Of a stretch of DNA of 64,000 nucleotides, positions 6,446-15,255 are shown piece after piece. Each line of letters begins with the position of its first letter. Positions within the stretch are counted from its first letter, which is position 1. The notes beneath the pieces were generated by a model. The model made no database searches, was not told where the DNA came from, and saw only the letters and a list, made by a program, of their open reading frames with translations. The DNA comes from Dryocola sp051297175 (lineage in GTDB: Bacteria > Pseudomonadota > Gammaproteobacteria > Enterobacterales > Enterobacteriaceae), in NCBI RefSeq assembly GCF_051297175.1, contig NZ_JBINNY010000001.1, positions 2,728,001 through 2,792,000 on the forward strand, given 5' to 3'. Both the position numbers and the translations under genes were made by a program.

Positions 6446-7354
6446 ATGGCAGAGACAGGCAACAACGACCGTTTCGAAAGCTGGCTGGGGCACGTCAACC
6501 GCGCCTGCGGCCACTTTTCCGGGCAGCCGCTCGACGGCGGCTTTCACGGCAGCCTGCAGGAATATCACGCCAACGCCATGAAGCTCAGCGTGGTGGATAT
6601 CGCCAGCGCCCGGCTGCTGCGCACCCAGCTGGAGGTCGCACGCGGTAACGACGCCTGGTTCTACACGGTTTTTCAGCTTGAGGGCGAAGCGGTGATGGAG
6701 CAAGGCGCGGGCCAGGCCGTACTGCGCCAGGGCGATATCACCCTGATTGACGCCTCGCGCCCGAGCGCTTTCACCTATTCCGGGCGTGCAAAGCAGATCT
6801 CTCTTTTAGTGCCGCGCCACCTGCTCGAGCAAAACCTGCGCACCGGCGACATTCCCTGCGCCCGGCGGCTGCATGCCGACCTGCCGGTGGTCACGCTCAG
6901 CCAGCGGCTGCTGCATGAAAGCATGAAAAACCCCACGCTTAGCGCCTGCGAAAGTGAAGCCGCGCTTGAGGCCATCATCTGCCTGCTGCGCCCGGTGTTG
7001 CAGGCCCGCGACGTGCAGCAGTCGAAGCGCGAAAAGCAGCTGCAGCGCGTGATGGCCCTGATTGACGCCAATATCCAGTCGGAAGATTTGCGCCCCGAGT
7101 GGATCGCAAGCGAAGCGGGCATGTCCGTTCGCAGCCTGTACCGCATGTTCGCGGACAAGGGGCTGGTGGTTGCGCAGTTTATTAAAAACCGCCGTCTGGA
7201 TTTCTGCGCCCAGGCGCTGCGCAGCGCTGGCGTCGGCGAGAAGCTGGCGGGCATCGCCTACCACTGGGGATTTACCGACCACAGCCATTTTTCCACCGCG
7301 TTCAAGGGGCGCTTTGGCGTTTCGCCCGGCGAGTACCGCCGCCGCTGGCAATAG
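6446..7354 (+). CDS. feaR: FeaR, AraC-family activator of aromatic amine catabolism
   Basis: This 302-residue protein aligns along its whole length with E. coli FeaR: DAWFYTVFQLEGEAVMEQ and GDITLIDASRPSAF in the N-terminal sensing domain, then an AraC/XylS C-terminal domain with RPEWIASEAGMSVRSLYRMF and FTDHSHFSTAFKGRFGVSPGEYRRRW. FeaR activates tynA and feaB in response to monoamine-derived aldehydes. It is divergent from feaB across 242 bp holding candidate FeaR sites. GAGGTGA precedes ATG 6446. The clcB reading frame begins just after its stop codon. Confidence 0.92.
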   Translation: MAETGNNDRFESWLGHVNRACGHFSGQPLDGGFHGSLQEYHANAMKLSVVDIASARLLRTQLEVARGNDAWFYTVFQLEGEAVMEQGAGQAVLRQGDITLIDASRPSAFTYSGRAKQISLLVPRHLLEQNLRTGDIPCARRLHADLPVVTLSQRLLHESMKNPTLSACESEAALEAIICLLRPVLQARDVQQSKREKQLQRVMALIDANIQSEDLRPEWIASEAGMSVRSLYRMFADKGLVVAQFIKNRRLDFCAQALRSAGVGEKLAGIAYHWGFTDHSHFSTAFKGRFGVSPGEYRRRWQ

Positions 7355-7367
7355 ATGTATCGAGGCG

Positions 7368-7396
7368 GTGACACTGACGCTTCGCCGCCTTACAAT
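7368..7396 (+). promoter_or_regulatory. Probable clcB promoter
   Basis: GTGACA (7368-7373) and TACAAT (7391-7396) are separated by 17 bp, placing a start near 7403. This supports the downstream ATG at 7439 as the clcB start. Confidence 0.5.
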
Positions 7397-7438
7397 CGCA
7401 CCATGCACCGCTTACACCATTTCCCTGACATTCAAGGC

Positions 7439-8698
7439 ATGCTGCGACGGCTGGTTTTCGCCGTCGGGATAGGCATCGCCTCTGCGGTTGTCGTCTGGCT
7501 GTTCCGCCAGTCGATGTATTTCCTCGAAGGTATTTTCCTTGGCGATCACAGCGGCAGCCTCGTGGCCGCCGCCGCCGCGCTGCCGCCCTGGCGGAGGCTT
7601 ATCACTCCAGCGATTGGCGGCCTGCTCGCGGGCCTGCTGCTGTGGGGCTGGCAGCGGGCCACGCGCCAGCGGCCCAGCGCGCCGACCGATTATATGGAAG
7701 CGATAGAAACCGGCGACGGGCGGCTGGACGTGCCCGCAAGCCTGGTGAAATCCGCCGCCTCGCTGCTGGTGGTGGCAAGCGGCAGCGCTATCGGCCGCGA
7801 AGGGGCGATGGTTTTACTGGCGACGGTGTTCGCCTCGGTCGTTGCCCAGCGCTTTACCCGCGAAGATGAATGGAAGCTGTGGGTCGCCTGCGGGGCCGCC
7901 GCGGGGATGGCAAGCGCCTATCATGCGCCGCTGGCGGGCAGCCTGTTCATCGCCGAAATTCTGTTTGGCACGCTGATGCTCGCCTCGCTCGGGCCGGTGG
8001 TTATTGCCGCCGTCAGCGCCCTGCTGGTGACTAACCTACTGAGCGGCGGGCAGACGCTGCTCTATACGGTAAAACTGCTCAGCGCCCCGCTGCCCGTTCA
8101 GTACGGGCTGATGGGCGTTCTCGGCGTGCTGGCGGGACTCGCCGGGCCGCTCTTCCTGTGGATGATGGCGAAAAGCGGCGAAGGATTTAGAAAGCTGCAC
8201 CTGACGCCCGCGCTACAGCTGGCGCTGGGCGGGCTGGTGGTCGGCCTGCTCTCGTTGATTACGCCGCTGGTGTGGGGCAACGGCTACAGCGTGGTGCAGT
8301 CGTTTTTATCGCGCCCGCCTGCGCTGCTTTTTGTTGCGGGAATTTTACTCTGCAAGCTGGCGGCGGTGCTGGCGAGCAGCGGATCGGGCGCGCCCGGCGG
8401 GGTCTTTACGCCGACGCTGTTCGTCGGCGCGGCGTTGGGAATGGCGTTCGGGCAATTTTGCGGGCTGTGGGAGGCAAGCGGGGATTCGGTGGCTATTCTG
8501 CTGGCGCTAACCGGCATGGCGACGTTACTGGCGGCGACCACTCATGCGCCCATTATGTCCACGCTGATGGTCTGTGAAATGACCGGGGAATTTGCTTTGC
8601 TCCCCGGCCTGCTGGTCGCCTGCGTGGTGGCTTCCGCGCTTTCGCGCTGGCTACGCCCGTACTCGGTTTACGCAAAGGCTGCCGCTGAGCACGGATAG
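7439..8698 (+). CDS. clcB: ClcB, voltage-gated ClC-type chloride channel/transporter
   Basis: This ClC family membrane protein has about ten hydrophobic segments and the selectivity signatures GSAIGREGAM and GSGAPGGVFTP; the segment APLAGSLFIAE also fits. It matches E. coli ClcB, which with ClcA supports extreme acid resistance. The frame opens at 7355, with another ATG at 7403. I chose ATG 7439 because it gives 419 residues (E. coli has 418), aligns with the E. coli start and follows the likely promoter. The 3' end overlaps the end of convergent bioD2 by 48 bp. The context clcB-bioD2-mlc is that of E. coli. Confidence 0.9.
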   Translation: MLRRLVFAVGIGIASAVVVWLFRQSMYFLEGIFLGDHSGSLVAAAAALPPWRRLITPAIGGLLAGLLLWGWQRATRQRPSAPTDYMEAIETGDGRLDVPASLVKSAASLLVVASGSAIGREGAMVLLATVFASVVAQRFTREDEWKLWVACGAAAGMASAYHAPLAGSLFIAEILFGTLMLASLGPVVIAAVSALLVTNLLSGGQTLLYTVKLLSAPLPVQYGLMGVLGVLAGLAGPLFLWMMAKSGEGFRKLHLTPALQLALGGLVVGLLSLITPLVWGNGYSVVQSFLSRPPALLFVAGILLCKLAAVLASSGSGAPGGVFTPTLFVGAALGMAFGQFCGLWEASGDSVAILLALTGMATLLAATTHAPIMSTLMVCEMTGEFALLPGLLVACVVASALSRWLRPYSVYAKAAAEHG

Positions 8699-9346
8699 AT
8701 CGATGTACTGCGCAAGGTCGCGCTGTTCGGCGCGCGGCAGGTACGGAAGTTCACCCACCAGCGGCCCCGGCAGCTTTTTGCCGAGTACGTCAATGATTTC
8801 GGCGTAGTGCGCAAGGCCTGGGTTAATGCGGTTTGCCACCCAGCCCATCAACGGCAGGCCGTCGTTGGCAATGGCCTGCGCCGTCAGCAGCGCGTGGTTA
8901 ATGCAGCCTTCCTGAATGCCCACCACCATCAGCACCGGCATCTGTTCCTGAACCACCCACTCTGAGAGCGGGCGCAGATCGTTCATCAGGCTGCGCCAGC
9001 CGCCCGTGCCTTCAACCACTACGTGATCGGCCTGACCCGCCAGCCGTGCCAGCCCGTCCGACAGCAGCGTGTAGTTAACCGGGCTGTTATGGCTGACGCT
9101 GCTTTCCTCTTCGCTAAGGGCGATAGGGTTAATGGCGCTATAGGGCAGCGTCAGCGAGGAGACGCTTTGCAGAACCAGCGCGTCTTTATTACGCAGCCCG
9201 TCCGGCGTCTCTTTGCTGCCTTTGGCTACCGGCTTATAGCCCACTACACATTTGCCACTGGCAGCCAGCGCCTGCAATAAGGCGCGGGACACCACCGTCT
9301 TGCCGACAGAGGTATCGGTACCCGTGATAAAGAAACGCTTAAGCAT
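8651..9346 (-). CDS. bioD2: BioD2, dethiobiotin synthetase paralogue
   Basis: This 231-residue ATP-dependent carboxylate-amine ligase family protein has the P-loop GTDTSVGKT at residues 9-17 and the conserved VEGTGGWRSLM block at about 112. Dethiobiotin synthetase closes the ureido ring of dethiobiotin from 7,8-diaminopelargonate, CO2 and ATP. The enzyme of the main biotin operon is BioD1; this one matches the second copy (YnfK) by position between clcB and mlc. Whether BioD2 contributes to biotin synthesis is unclear. The 48-bp tail overlap with clcB means the two 3' ends code on both strands. Confidence 0.92.
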   Translation of the reverse strand: MLKRFFITGTDTSVGKTVVSRALLQALAASGKCVVGYKPVAKGSKETPDGLRNKDALVLQSVSSLTLPYSAINPIALSEEESSVSHNSPVNYTLLSDGLARLAGQADHVVVEGTGGWRSLMNDLRPLSEWVVQEQMPVLMVVGIQEGCINHALLTAQAIANDGLPLMGWVANRINPGLAHYAEIIDVLGKKLPGPLVGELPYLPRAEQRDLAQYIDLSVLSGSLCVNRVRA

Positions 9347-9473
9347 GGTAACTCCCGGAGGTAATACGCGAAAAACTATATCGAAAATTGAATAATTCAG
9401 TTCCGGAAGTCTAAAAGATGCGGGGAAAGTTCAGTTTGAGATAGCGCAATTTTTAGTGGATCAATGAAAATGA

Positions 9474-10691
9474 TTATCCTTGCAGAAGGCGAATCAGTAA
9501 CGAACCGTTATACATTGCGTCTTTTACCAGCGCGGCCCCGGCCATGGTTCCGCGATGGTTATACTGGGTGCCTTCAACGACGATATGCTGGCTGTATGCG
9601 GGCAGAGCCTGCTGGCGGATGCAGCTGGTGATGGCGGGATGGAGAATATCGGCGGCGCGATTAAGCGGCGAACCTATCAGAATCTTTTGAGGATTGAACA
9701 GGTTTACCATGATGGCAAGAATGCGTCCGACGTTCACCCCAACGCCCAGAATGATATCTTTCGCCAATAGATCGCCGCGCAGGGCCGCGTCGCACAGCGA
9801 TTCAACGGTCAGCGGCTGACCGTGCAGCATCGACCCCATCGACTGCGTCATGCGCTGTTCGGCCAGCTCCAGCACGCTTTCAATGCTGGCGATGGTTTCC
9901 AGACAGCCGTGGTTGCCGCAGTAGCAGCGCTTGCCGTAAGGGTCCACCTGCGTGTGGCCGATTTCGACCAGGCTGCTGCTGCCCGCGTGCAGCAGGCGGC
10001 CATCGGTGATCACGCCCGCGCCAACGTTGTGATCGATAACCACCTGAATGACATCGCGCGCGCCGCGTGATGCGCCAAACAGCCCTTCGGCCATGGTCCA
10101 GGCGCTGATATCGTGCTGGATAAACACCGGCACGCCGGTATGGTTTTCAAGCACTTCGCGCAGCGGCATATCGCAGACGTCGTAGAACGGCATGCGGTGA
10201 ACGATGCCGCGCACGGTATCAATAATGCCGGGCAGCGTGATGGCGATGGCGGTCAGGCGTTCGAGCTTGCCCTGATGGCGGATAAAGAATTGATCGACCT
10301 GAATAACCACCCGCTCCAGCAGCGGCGTGGGGTCGTCTAGCGGAAGGGAAACCGTGTCTTCAACGATAAGCTGGCTGCTTAGATCATGCAGTCCCAGCGA
10401 AATTTCGCCGCGGTTGATGCGCACCGACAGGTAGTGCCAGGCTTCGGTTTCCAGCATCAGGCCCACGGCCGGGCGGCCACGGCTGCCGGGATCCTGAATT
10501 TCCGTTTCCTGCACCAGATGCGCTTCGAGCATTTCGCGCACTATTTTGGTGATGCTGGCAGGAGCAAGCTGCGCCAGGCGAGAAAGATCGATACGCGATA
10601 CCGGGCCATGTTGATCGATGAGGCGATAAACCACGCCCGCATTGGTCTGCTTAATCTGATCGATATGTCCCGGTTGGCTATCAGCAACCAC
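9474..10691 (-). CDS. mlc: Mlc (DgsA), ROK-family glucose-responsive repressor
   Basis: This 405-residue ROK regulator is nearly colinear with E. coli Mlc. An N-terminal winged helix contains DLSRLAQLAPASITKIVREML. The sugar-kinase-like fold carries the zinc site HTQVDPYGKRCYCGNHGCLE, and the end reads GTMAGAALVKDAMYNGSLL. Mlc represses ptsG, ptsHI, manXYZ and malT and is sequestered at the membrane by unphosphorylated EIICB-Glc. The start is GTG 10691 in good ribosome-site context (AGGGAG). A Mlc-type operator lies in the leader, consistent with autoregulation. Confidence 0.96.
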   Translation of the reverse strand: MVADSQPGHIDQIKQTNAGVVYRLIDQHGPVSRIDLSRLAQLAPASITKIVREMLEAHLVQETEIQDPGSRGRPAVGLMLETEAWHYLSVRINRGEISLGLHDLSSQLIVEDTVSLPLDDPTPLLERVVIQVDQFFIRHQGKLERLTAIAITLPGIIDTVRGIVHRMPFYDVCDMPLREVLENHTGVPVFIQHDISAWTMAEGLFGASRGARDVIQVVIDHNVGAGVITDGRLLHAGSSSLVEIGHTQVDPYGKRCYCGNHGCLETIASIESVLELAEQRMTQSMGSMLHGQPLTVESLCDAALRGDLLAKDIILGVGVNVGRILAIMVNLFNPQKILIGSPLNRAADILHPAITSCIRQQALPAYSQHIVVEGTQYNHRGTMAGAALVKDAMYNGSLLIRLLQG

Positions 10692-10702
10692 GTGGTACTC
10701 CC

Positions 10703-10725
10703 TTTATTTTCGCGCTTCGAAATAA
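10703..10725 (-). promoter_or_regulatory. Mlc operator in the mlc leader
   Basis: TTTATTTTCG at one side and TCGAAATAAA at the other form an AT-flanked, GC-centred inverted repeat matching the NagC/Mlc consensus. Its edge is 12 bases upstream of the mlc start, suggesting negative autoregulation. Confidence 0.7.
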
Positions 10726-10815
10726 ACTTTTAGCTATGGTGAAACACTTACCGGGAATGAGTCAAATATTTACGTAGGGTTGTGATTTACCGCACATAAT
10801 CAACCGCATTCGCCG

Positions 10816-11718
10816 CTATTTTAGCGCAGAAGTCGCTTCGGTTAACAGGGCTGTAATCCGAAGTGCGGCGGCGCTCAGCTCGCGGTGCTTCGGCCACACC
10901 AGCCACATTTCCGACTGCGCTTCCTTCTCGATGAGCGGTAACCACACCACGTCGCTGACGCGCACGCGCTTAAACGAGGCGGGCAAAATCGACACGCCCA
11001 GCCCGGCGGAAACCAGGCCGATGATCGTCATCGCCTCGCCCACTTCCTGGGTGATGTAAGGCGAAATATTGAAGCGGTGCAGCAGCCCCAGAATATCGTC
11101 ATACAGCCCCGTCCCGACGTGCGGGTCGAAGAAGACAAACGGCTCGTGCGCCAGATCCTGCAAGGAAATGGATTTCGCCGCCGCAAGCGGGTGATCGCGA
11201 TGCACCATCGCCAGCAGCGGCTCGCGCAGCACCAGCTTCCAGTCCAGGGTATCCGGCAGGCGCGTGTTGCGCATCAGGCCCAGCTCCAGCTCGCCGTCAT
11301 TAAGCGGGGCGATCTGCTGGCGCGTATTGATCTCGCGCATTTGGATATGAACGTCCGGGTAGCGCTTTCTGAAGGTCGAAAGGCTATCCGAAACGCCCTT
11401 TATAAAGGGCGCGGACGAGGTAAAACCGATGCGCAGCTCCCCCGTTTCCCCGTGATGCAGGCGTTCGGCGCGCGCGGCGGCGGCATCCACCTGGTTGATA
11501 ATCTGCCGGGCGTCGGCCAGAAACTGCTGGCCCGCCGCCGTAAGGCTCACGCTGCGGTTGGTGCGCGCCAGCAGCCGTGCGCCAATTTGCTGCTCAAGAA
11601 TCTGGATTTGCTGGCTCAACGGCGGCTGGGATATGCGCAAACGCGCCGCCGCCCGCCCAAAATGCAGCTCCTCCGCAACGGCGATGAAATAGCGCAGGTG
11701 GCGTAATTCGATATTCAT
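10816..11718 (-). CDS. ynfL: YnfL, LysR-type regulator
   Basis: This 300-residue LysR protein has the N-terminal winged helix (ELRHLRYFIAVAEELHFGRAAARLRISQPPLS) and a periplasmic-binding-like sensor domain. It is assigned as YnfL from its divergent position next to ynfM and its place after mlc, as in E. coli. The likely role is control of the ynfM exporter; the inducer is unknown. The shared intergenic region contains a perfect LysR-type palindrome at 11729-11749, 10 bases upstream of the ynfL ATG, consistent with autoregulation. Confidence 0.88.
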   Translation of the reverse strand: MNIELRHLRYFIAVAEELHFGRAAARLRISQPPLSQQIQILEQQIGARLLARTNRSVSLTAAGQQFLADARQIINQVDAAAARAERLHHGETGELRIGFTSSAPFIKGVSDSLSTFRKRYPDVHIQMREINTRQQIAPLNDGELELGLMRNTRLPDTLDWKLVLREPLLAMVHRDHPLAAAKSISLQDLAHEPFVFFDPHVGTGLYDDILGLLHRFNISPYITQEVGEAMTIIGLVSAGLGVSILPASFKRVRVSDVVWLPLIEKEAQSEMWLVWPKHRELSAAALRITALLTEATSALK

Positions 11719-11728
11719 ATTTTTAAAG

Positions 11729-11749
11729 TATTAATTGAGATTATTAATA
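11729..11749. promoter_or_regulatory. LysR-type palindrome in the ynfL-ynfM intergenic region
   Basis: TATTAAT-N7-ATTAATA is a perfect inverted repeat containing the T-N11-A core expected of LysR regulators. It lies between the divergent ynfL and ynfM genes. Confidence 0.65.
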
Positions 11750-11821
11750 TATTAGACAGAACATTCGCCATTTTCTACTCTGGAGGGACACAAGCACGAA
11801 GCGCACCGTTAAGGATTGATT

Positions 11822-13078
11822 TTGAGCCGTACATCCTCCGTCAGCACCGCCCCGGCACGGGACGTTGACGAACGTCATTCTTCACAGCCGGCAGCAACAA
11901 GCTATATCAAACGTGGCACCCCCCAATTTATGCGCGTTACCCTCGCGCTGTTTTCCGCCGGTCTGGCAACCTTTGCCCTGCTCTACTGCGTGCAGCCCAT
12001 TTTGCCGGTGCTCTCCCACGAGTTCGGCGTATCCCCCGCCAGCAGCAGTATTTCCCTGTCGATTTCCACCGCCATGCTCGCAATTGGGCTGCTGTTTACC
12101 GGGCCGCTGTCCGATGCCATAGGGCGCAAGCCGGTGATGGTAACCGCCCTGCTGCTGGCCTCGTGCTGCACGCTGCTGTCGACGATGATGACCAGCTGGC
12201 ACGGCATCCTTGTGATGCGGGCGCTGATTGGCCTGTCGCTGAGCGGCGTTGCCGCCGTCGGCATGACCTACCTTAGCGAAGAGATCCACCCGAGCGTGGT
12301 GGCCTTTTCGATGGGCCTGTACATCAGCGGCAACTCCATCGGCGGCATGAGCGGCCGCCTGCTGAGCGGCGTGATCACGGACTTCTTTAACTGGCGCATC
12401 GCGGTGGCGGCCATCGGCTGCTTTGCCCTGGCCTCGGCGCTGATGTTCTGGAAAATACTTCCCGAATCGCGCCACTTCCGCCCTTCGTCGCTGCGCCCGA
12501 AAACGCTGTTTATCAACTTCCGCCTGCACTGGCGCGACCAGGGCCTGCCGCTGCTGTTTACCGAAGGGTTCCTGCTGATGGGGGCGTTCGTCACCCTGTT
12601 TAACTATATTGGCTACCGGCTGATGCTTGGCCCGTGGTTCTTAAGCCAGGCGGTCGTCGGCCTGCTGTCCGTTGCCTATCTGACCGGTACATGGAGCTCG
12701 CCGAAGGCGGGCGCGATGACGGCGAAGTTTGGCCGTGGCCCGGTGATGATCTTTTCCACCGGCATTATGCTGCTGGGCCTGGTGCTGACCGTCTTCTCGC
12801 CGCTGGCGGTAATTTTTGCCGGGATGCTGCTGTTCTCCGCCGGATTCTTCGCGGCGCACTCCGTCGCCAGCGGCTGGATCGGGCCGCGCGCCAGGCGCGC
12901 CAAAGGCCAGGCGTCATCGCTTTATCTGTTCAGCTATTACCTCGGTTCCAGCATCGCCGGTACGCTGGGCGGCGTGTTCTGGCACCGGTTTGGCTGGCCC
13001 GGCGTCGCCGGTTTTATCGGCCTGCTGCTGGTGATTGCGCTACTGGTGGCAACCCGCCTGCATCACCGCGCACACTAA
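11822..13078 (+). CDS. ynfM: YnfM, major facilitator superfamily exporter
   Basis: This 12-helix MFS transporter of about 418 residues matches E. coli YnfM closely, including FALLYCVQPILPVLSHEFG in helix 1, GPLSDAIGRKPVM in the loop 2-3 motif A, and GRGPVMIFSTGIMLLG in the second half. The start is taken as TTG 11822, giving MSRTSSV as in E. coli, with AAGGA six bases upstream; TTG 11816 is a weaker alternative. YnfM has been linked to arabinose and drug efflux, but the natural substrate is not certain. It is divergent from ynfL. Confidence 0.93.
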   Translation: MSRTSSVSTAPARDVDERHSSQPAATSYIKRGTPQFMRVTLALFSAGLATFALLYCVQPILPVLSHEFGVSPASSSISLSISTAMLAIGLLFTGPLSDAIGRKPVMVTALLLASCCTLLSTMMTSWHGILVMRALIGLSLSGVAAVGMTYLSEEIHPSVVAFSMGLYISGNSIGGMSGRLLSGVITDFFNWRIAVAAIGCFALASALMFWKILPESRHFRPSSLRPKTLFINFRLHWRDQGLPLLFTEGFLLMGAFVTLFNYIGYRLMLGPWFLSQAVVGLLSVAYLTGTWSSPKAGAMTAKFGRGPVMIFSTGIMLLGLVLTVFSPLAVIFAGMLLFSAGFFAAHSVASGWIGPRARRAKGQASSLYLFSYYLGSSIAGTLGGVFWHRFGWPGVAGFIGLLLVIALLVATRLHHRAH

Positions 13079-13149
13079 CCGTTGCGGGGCCTCGTGTTTG
13101 GCAGCGCTTTTTGCTATTTTCGCTGCGTTAACAACACTCACGAGGCCCT

Positions 13150-14634
13150 ATGGAAAAGCAAAACTATAACCATCTCACCCGCACCTTCCAGCGCCTGTCC
13201 CGCTTCGGACATCTCTCTGCCATCGCCGGATGGGACATGTTCACCAACATGCCGCCAAACGGCAGCGCCGCGCGCGGCGAAGCGCTCGCCGAACTGAGCG
13301 TGCTACAGCATCAGATTCTCACCGATAAAAAAATCGCCACGCTGCTACAGGCCGCCGCTCAGGAAGACTTAAACGACGTCGAGCGCGCGAACCTGCGTGA
13401 AATGACGCGCCAGTATCAGGAAGCCGTCCTGCTGCCGGATTCGCTGGTGGAAGAAAAGTCGCTGGTCGGCACCCGCTGCGAACACGGCTGGCGCACCCAG
13501 CGCCCGGCGAACGACTGGCAGGGCTTTGCCGCCAACCTGAAAGAGGTGGTACGCGTCAGCCGCGAAGAAGCGCAGCTGCGCGCCGACGCCAAGGGCAAAT
13601 CACGCTACGACGCGCTGCTCGATCTCTACGAGCCGGGTATGACCAGCGAAAAGCTCGACGTGCTGTTCGGCGACCTGCGCGACTGGCTGCCTGACCTGCT
13701 GCAAAAGGTTGTCGATAAGCAGTCCCGCGAATCGGTGATTGCCCCCGTCGGCCCGTTTGCCATTGAAACGCAGCGCGAGCTGGGGCTGGAAACCATGCAA
13801 CTGCTGGGCTTTGACTTTAACGGTGGCCGTCTGGACGTGAGCGCGCACCCGTTCTGCGGCGGCGTGCCGGAAGATGTTCGCATCACCACCCGCTACGACG
13901 AAAGCGACCTCATCAGCTCGCTGTTTGGCGTGATCCACGAAACCGGCCACGCGCGCTACGAGCAGAATCTCCCGCGCGAATGGCTGGGCCAGCCGGTTTC
14001 CCACGCGCGCTCAACGGCGATCCACGAATCGCAGAGCCTGTTCTTCGAGATGCAGCTTGGCCGCAGCAAAGAATTCCTCAAGCTGCTGCTGCCAAAGGTC
14101 GTTGCCCGCTTCGGCACGCAGCCCGCCTTTGAGGCGCAGAACTTCATCGCCGTTAACCAGCGCGTTGAGCGCGGCTATATTCGCGTCGACGCCGACGAGG
14201 TTAGCTACCCGGCGCACGTCGTGCTGCGCTACGAGATTGAGCGCGCGCTAATTGAAGGTGAAATAGAAGTGGAAGACATCCCGGCGCTGTGGGATGAGAA
14301 AATGCAGCACTGGCTGGGGCTGTCGACCAAAGACAACTACCGCAACGGCTGTATGCAGGATATTCACTGGACGGACGGCGCGTTCGGCTACTTCCCGTCC
14401 TATACGCTGGGGGCGATGTACGCGGCGCAGCTTTTTAACGCGGCAAAACGCGCGCTGCCGCAGCTTGAGAGCGATATCGCCGAGGGCAACTTCACCGCGC
14501 TGTTCGACTGGCTACGCCAAAATATCTGGCAGCACGGCAGCCGTTTCACCACATCCCAGCTGATTACCAATGCGACGGGGGAAGATCTTAATCCGCTCTA
14601 TTTCCGTAAGCATCTGGAAGCGCGTTATTTGTAG
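13150..14634 (+). CDS. M32-family metallocarboxypeptidase (carboxypeptidase Taq type)
   Basis: This 494-residue zinc carboxypeptidase of family M32 carries the HEXXH motif in GVIHETGHARYEQ at about residue 265. The third-ligand helix IHESQSLFFEMQLGRS follows at about 295, then YPAHVVLRYEIERALIEGE and the C-terminal GAMYAAQLFNAAK block. Full family length suggests an active enzyme that trims C-terminal residues from peptides. No signal peptide is seen, so it is cytoplasmic. It sits between ynfM and asr, which are adjacent in E. coli K-12, so it is an insertion or a K-12 loss. A REP pair follows it. Confidence 0.93.
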   Translation: MEKQNYNHLTRTFQRLSRFGHLSAIAGWDMFTNMPPNGSAARGEALAELSVLQHQILTDKKIATLLQAAAQEDLNDVERANLREMTRQYQEAVLLPDSLVEEKSLVGTRCEHGWRTQRPANDWQGFAANLKEVVRVSREEAQLRADAKGKSRYDALLDLYEPGMTSEKLDVLFGDLRDWLPDLLQKVVDKQSRESVIAPVGPFAIETQRELGLETMQLLGFDFNGGRLDVSAHPFCGGVPEDVRITTRYDESDLISSLFGVIHETGHARYEQNLPREWLGQPVSHARSTAIHESQSLFFEMQLGRSKEFLKLLLPKVVARFGTQPAFEAQNFIAVNQRVERGYIRVDADEVSYPAHVVLRYEIERALIEGEIEVEDIPALWDEKMQHWLGLSTKDNYRNGCMQDIHWTDGAFGYFPSYTLGAMYAAQLFNAAKRALPQLESDIAEGNFTALFDWLRQNIWQHGSRFTTSQLITNATGEDLNPLYFRKHLEARYL

Positions 14635-14656
14635 TTTTAATCGTCGTGAGTTAATT

Positions 14657-14730
14657 GTCGGGTGGCGGCTTCGCCTTACCCGACCTACGCCAGTTTGCGT
14701 GTAGGTCGGATAAGCGAATCGCCATCCGAC
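14657..14730. repeat. Paired REP-like elements (BIME)
   Basis: Two oppositely oriented units (14657-14689 and 14701-14730) share the ends GTCGGGTGGC...CCTAC and GTAGGTCGG...CCGAC around an 11-bp linker. They lie between the M32 peptidase and asr. Confidence 0.8.
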
Positions 14731-14749
14731 ATAAATCCGACAAACTTCG

Positions 14750-14763
14750 TACATAGCGTTACA
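14750..14763 (+). promoter_or_regulatory. RstA box upstream of asr
   Basis: TACATAGCGTTACA fits the RstA consensus TACA-N6-TACA and agrees with the longer form at all fixed positions but one. A possible -10, TATAGT, is at 14806-14811. RstA control of asr at low pH is established in E. coli. Confidence 0.7.
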
Positions 14764-14865
14764 CGCCGATACCAATCACTCACTGAAGCCCTTGATCCAC
14801 AAGTTTATAGTTCATCTCAACGGCCCCACGGGGGTTCACACATAAACAAATTCGAGGATGTCGAG

Positions 14866-15180
14866 ATGAATAAAGTATTAGCACTGGTTGTTGCCGCCGC
14901 GATGGGTCTGTCTTCTGCTGCTTTCGCCGCTGAAACGACCGCTACTCCGGCTCCAGCTGCTACCGCTGCCGCACCGGCTAAAGCACCAGCAAAAACCACG
15001 CATCACAAAAAACACAAAAAAGCGGCTACCGAGCAAAAAGCGCAGGCTGCTAAAAAGCACCACAAGAAAGCGGTAAAAACTGAAGCTGCACAGCCCGCTC
15101 AGAAAGCGCAGGCCGCTAAAAAGCACCACAAAAAAGCCGCCCCTGCCGCAGCCAAACCTGCTGCTCAGCCAGCAGCATAA
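14866..15180 (+). CDS. asr: Asr, acid-shock periplasmic protein
   Basis: This 104-residue protein is made almost entirely of Ala, Lys, His, Gln and Pro after a signal peptide (MNKVLALVVAAAMGLSSAAFA). The body repeats KKHHKKA and AQAAKKHHKKA units several times, a direct match in style to E. coli Asr. Asr is an intrinsically disordered, basic periplasmic protein induced by acid and thought to shield other proteins. The start at ATG 14866 follows GAGGATGTCGAG. An RstA box lies upstream and a perfect terminator downstream. Confidence 0.93.
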   Translation: MNKVLALVVAAAMGLSSAAFAAETTATPAPAATAAAPAKAPAKTTHHKKHKKAATEQKAQAAKKHHKKAVKTEAAQPAQKAQAAKKHHKKAAPAAAKPAAQPAA

Positions 15181-15216
15181 GTTAGCCGGGTTTCCCGGAG
15201 AACGAAGTCCCAACGA

Positions 15217-15240
15217 AAACACCCGGCTTGCCGGGTGTTT
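15217..15240 (+). terminator. Terminator of asr
   Basis: AAACACCCGG (15217-15226) and CCGGGTGTTT (15231-15240) form a perfect 10-bp stem with loop CTTG. The stem ends in T residues and a T-rich stretch follows. Confidence 0.9.
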
Positions 15241-15255
15241 ATTTCTGGAGTGCGG

